64,000 nt of DNA from Prevotella sp. GTDB taxonomy: Bacteria > Bacteroidota > Bacteroidia > Bacteroidales > Bacteroidaceae. Shown here one piece after another: positions 62,982 through 64,000 of the stretch (positions are counted from its first letter, which is position 1; every line of letters begins with the position of its first letter). The translations under genes were made by a program, and so were the position numbers. The notes under the pieces are model-generated. The model did no database searches. It saw nothing but the letters and a program-made list of their open reading frames with translations, and was not told the DNA's origin. The stretch spans positions 1 through 64,000 of the forward strand of contig JAEEHW010000082.1 of the NCBI GenBank assembly GCA_016281055.1, in the 5' to 3' direction.

Positions 62982-63599
62982 ATGGAACAGGATATTATTA
63001 TTAAAATAATTGAATTGTTGGGCACTTTTGCTTTTGCCATTTCAGGAATCCGTCATGCTGCAGCAAAGCAATTTGATTGGTTTGGTGGTTACGTGTGTGG
63101 CATAGCAGTGGCCATAGGAGGCGGTACGATACGTGATTTGATGTTGTCAACAACACCATTCTGGATGACTACACCTATTTATATGATATGCACAGCTGTT
63201 GCTTTATTGACGGTGGTGTGGTTTGGAAAGTGGATGGAACCTTTGAAAAACGCATGGTTCGTTTTTGACACACTGGGTCTTGCCCTGTTCACTATAGCCG
63301 GCATACAGAAGAGCCTGTTATTTGGACAGCCATATTGGATTGCCATTATCATGGGATGTATCACTGGAGCTGCGGGAGGTGTCATACGTGATGTCTTGTT
63401 GAACAATGAACCTGTGATATTCCACAAGGAGATATATGCCATAGCATCGGTTCTGGGTGGACTTGCTTATTGGGCGCTCAATGTGTTTGACTTACAGGTG
63501 GAGTGGTGTGCGGTGACGAGTTTCATCGTAACATGTGTGATACGTTTCCTGGCTGTGAAATATCATATATCGTTGCCTGTGTTGAGAGAAAAGAAGTGA
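62982..63599 (+). CDS. TRIC / UPF0126 family membrane protein
   Basis: A 205-residue protein with seven hydrophobic segments in two repeated halves. Each half carries the glycine motif: AIGGGTIRDLML and GAAGGVIRDVLL. Prokaryotic members are trimeric cation channels related to animal TRIC, and E. coli YicG/YadS are of this type. It is a single-gene unit with a promoter and a terminator. Confidence 0.92.
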   Translation: MEQDIIIKIIELLGTFAFAISGIRHAAAKQFDWFGGYVCGIAVAIGGGTIRDLMLSTTPFWMTTPIYMICTAVALLTVVWFGKWMEPLKNAWFVFDTLGLALFTIAGIQKSLLFGQPYWIAIIMGCITGAAGGVIRDVLLNNEPVIFHKEIYAIASVLGGLAYWALNVFDLQVEWCAVTSFIVTCVIRFLAVKYHISLPVLREKK

Positions 63600-63620
63600 C
63601 TGTTTCTAATGTGATAAAAA

Positions 63621-63660
63621 ACAAACGGCGGCTGATGAATTATCGTCAGCCGCCGTTTGT
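63621..63660. terminator. Bidirectional terminator between TRIC and UxaA genes
   Basis: A perfect 15-base inverted repeat, 63621-63635 with 63646-63660 (ACAAACGGCGGCTGA), with an A run on one side and T-rich ends on the other. Confidence 0.85.
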
Positions 63661-63684
63661 TAATTGAAATACTTGTAATCGATT

Positions 63685-64000
63685 TTATAGAGTTACTCCG
63701 TTTTTGAAGATGGAGATTTCGCTATAGCCGTTTATTTCGTTGCGTGCTTTTTCCCCAGAAGCCACAGCAAGAACTTTATCAATGAATTCCGGAACCAAAT
63801 CCTTCATCGTCTTTCCACCGTCCACAAGTTGACCGGCGTTGAAGTCTATCCAGTTGGTCTTACGGCGATAAAGGTCGCTGTTGGTGGAGATTTTCATTGT
63901 TGGTACGAATGTTCCGAATGGTGTGCCACGGCCGGTGGTGAAAAGTACCATGTGGCATCCAGCTGATGCTAATGCCGTTGCAGCAACGAGGTCGTTGCCA
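63685..64000 (-). CDS. UxaA-family altronate dehydratase, C-terminal part
   Basis: The frame stays open to the window edge and reads NDLVAATALASAGCHMVLFTTGRGTPFG, then ISTNSDLYRRKTNWIDFNAG, typical of the C-terminal SAF-linked UxaA/GarD dehydratase domain. The family dehydrates D-altronate (galacturonate pathway) or galactarate; this fragment cannot separate them. Only the last 105 residues are present. Confidence 0.88.
   Translation of the reverse strand, partial: GNDLVAATALASAGCHMVLFTTGRGTPFGTFVPTMKISTNSDLYRRKTNWIDFNAGQLVDGGKTMKDLVPEFIDKVLAVASGEKARNEINGYSEISIFKNGVTL

Overview
The window looks like a chromosomal segment of a Bacteroidales bacterium, most likely Prevotella or a close relative. 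The basis is gene content and promoters. Many intergenic gaps carry the Bacteroidetes -7 element TAnnTTTG, in several cases with a -33 TTTG about 20 bases upstream. Families such as DUF4270, DUF2795, BspA-type leucine-rich repeat proteins, the eukaryote-type GlgB and the BT0820-type HAD phosphatase are typical of this phylum. No plasmid, phage, insertion sequence or CRISPR array was recognised.

Layout. 1-1.9 kb: end of a phospho-sugar mutase, rplU-rpmA, and two identical tRNA-Arg(ACG) genes. 1.9-7.3 kb: an accessory block. It begins with about 900 bases of short repeats and low-complexity sequence. Then comes a compact, elaborately foldable non-coding RNA candidate (2805-3170) with its own promoter and terminator. 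It is followed by an AT-rich RES-domain gene and a BspA-like dockerin-tailed surface protein, and closed by a bidirectional terminator. This block is the most unusual part of the window. 7.3-10.9 kb (minus): a DUF2795 protein, cobalamin adenosyltransferase, an unknown protein and a PgpH-like 7TM-HD phosphodiesterase. 11.0-16.6 kb (plus): gltX, kdtA, metY and comM/yifB in one tight operon.

16.7-25.0 kb (minus): a seven-gene run reading MORN protein, YhcH-like, glgB, DUF6057-like, clpS, clpA, Bax-inhibitor-1-like. 25.2-26.7 kb (plus): kdsB and an unknown gene. 26.7-31.1 kb (minus): a polysaccharide initiation set made of a WcaJ-type sugar-phosphate transferase, a Wzc-type tyrosine kinase with a strongly tyrosine-rich tail, and a small HAD phosphatase. 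31.3-34.1 kb (plus): an unknown gene, a coiled-coil protein, zapA and rny. 34.4-34.9 kb (plus): a low-molecular-weight tyrosine phosphatase whose mRNA may be leaderless. 34.9-43.0 kb (minus): glyA, map, tsaD, pncC/cinA C-domain, ilvD, ilvB and ilvN.

43.0-47.5 kb (minus): a half-length glycogen synthase, a DUF4270 lipoprotein, a 43-residue small protein and thrS. 47.6-53.4 kb (minus): the genes of a sodium-pumping methylmalonyl-CoA decarboxylase plus methylmalonyl-CoA epimerase, which would complete the decarboxylating end of the succinate-to-propionate route. It has two biotin carrier genes, a full OadG with a lamin-tail domain, and a very small OadG-like tail protein. 53.4-55.1 kb: an AspT/YidE-type transporter. 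55.1-62.9 kb (minus): an aryl-polyene-like lipid gene set (ketosynthase, ACP, two hotdog dehydratases, an RND/MMPL exporter, a CrtI-like oxidoreductase) with a GNAT-like gene upstream. 63.0-64.0 kb: a TRIC-family membrane protein and the end of a UxaA-type altronate dehydratase.

Several intergenic gaps hold dispersed repeats that the genes do not explain: GATAGCTTTTAC units near 2.1 and 50.6 kb, GGTACC/TTGGTA units near 34.2 and 59.2 kb, and AT-rich hairpins near 50.5 and 60.2 kb.
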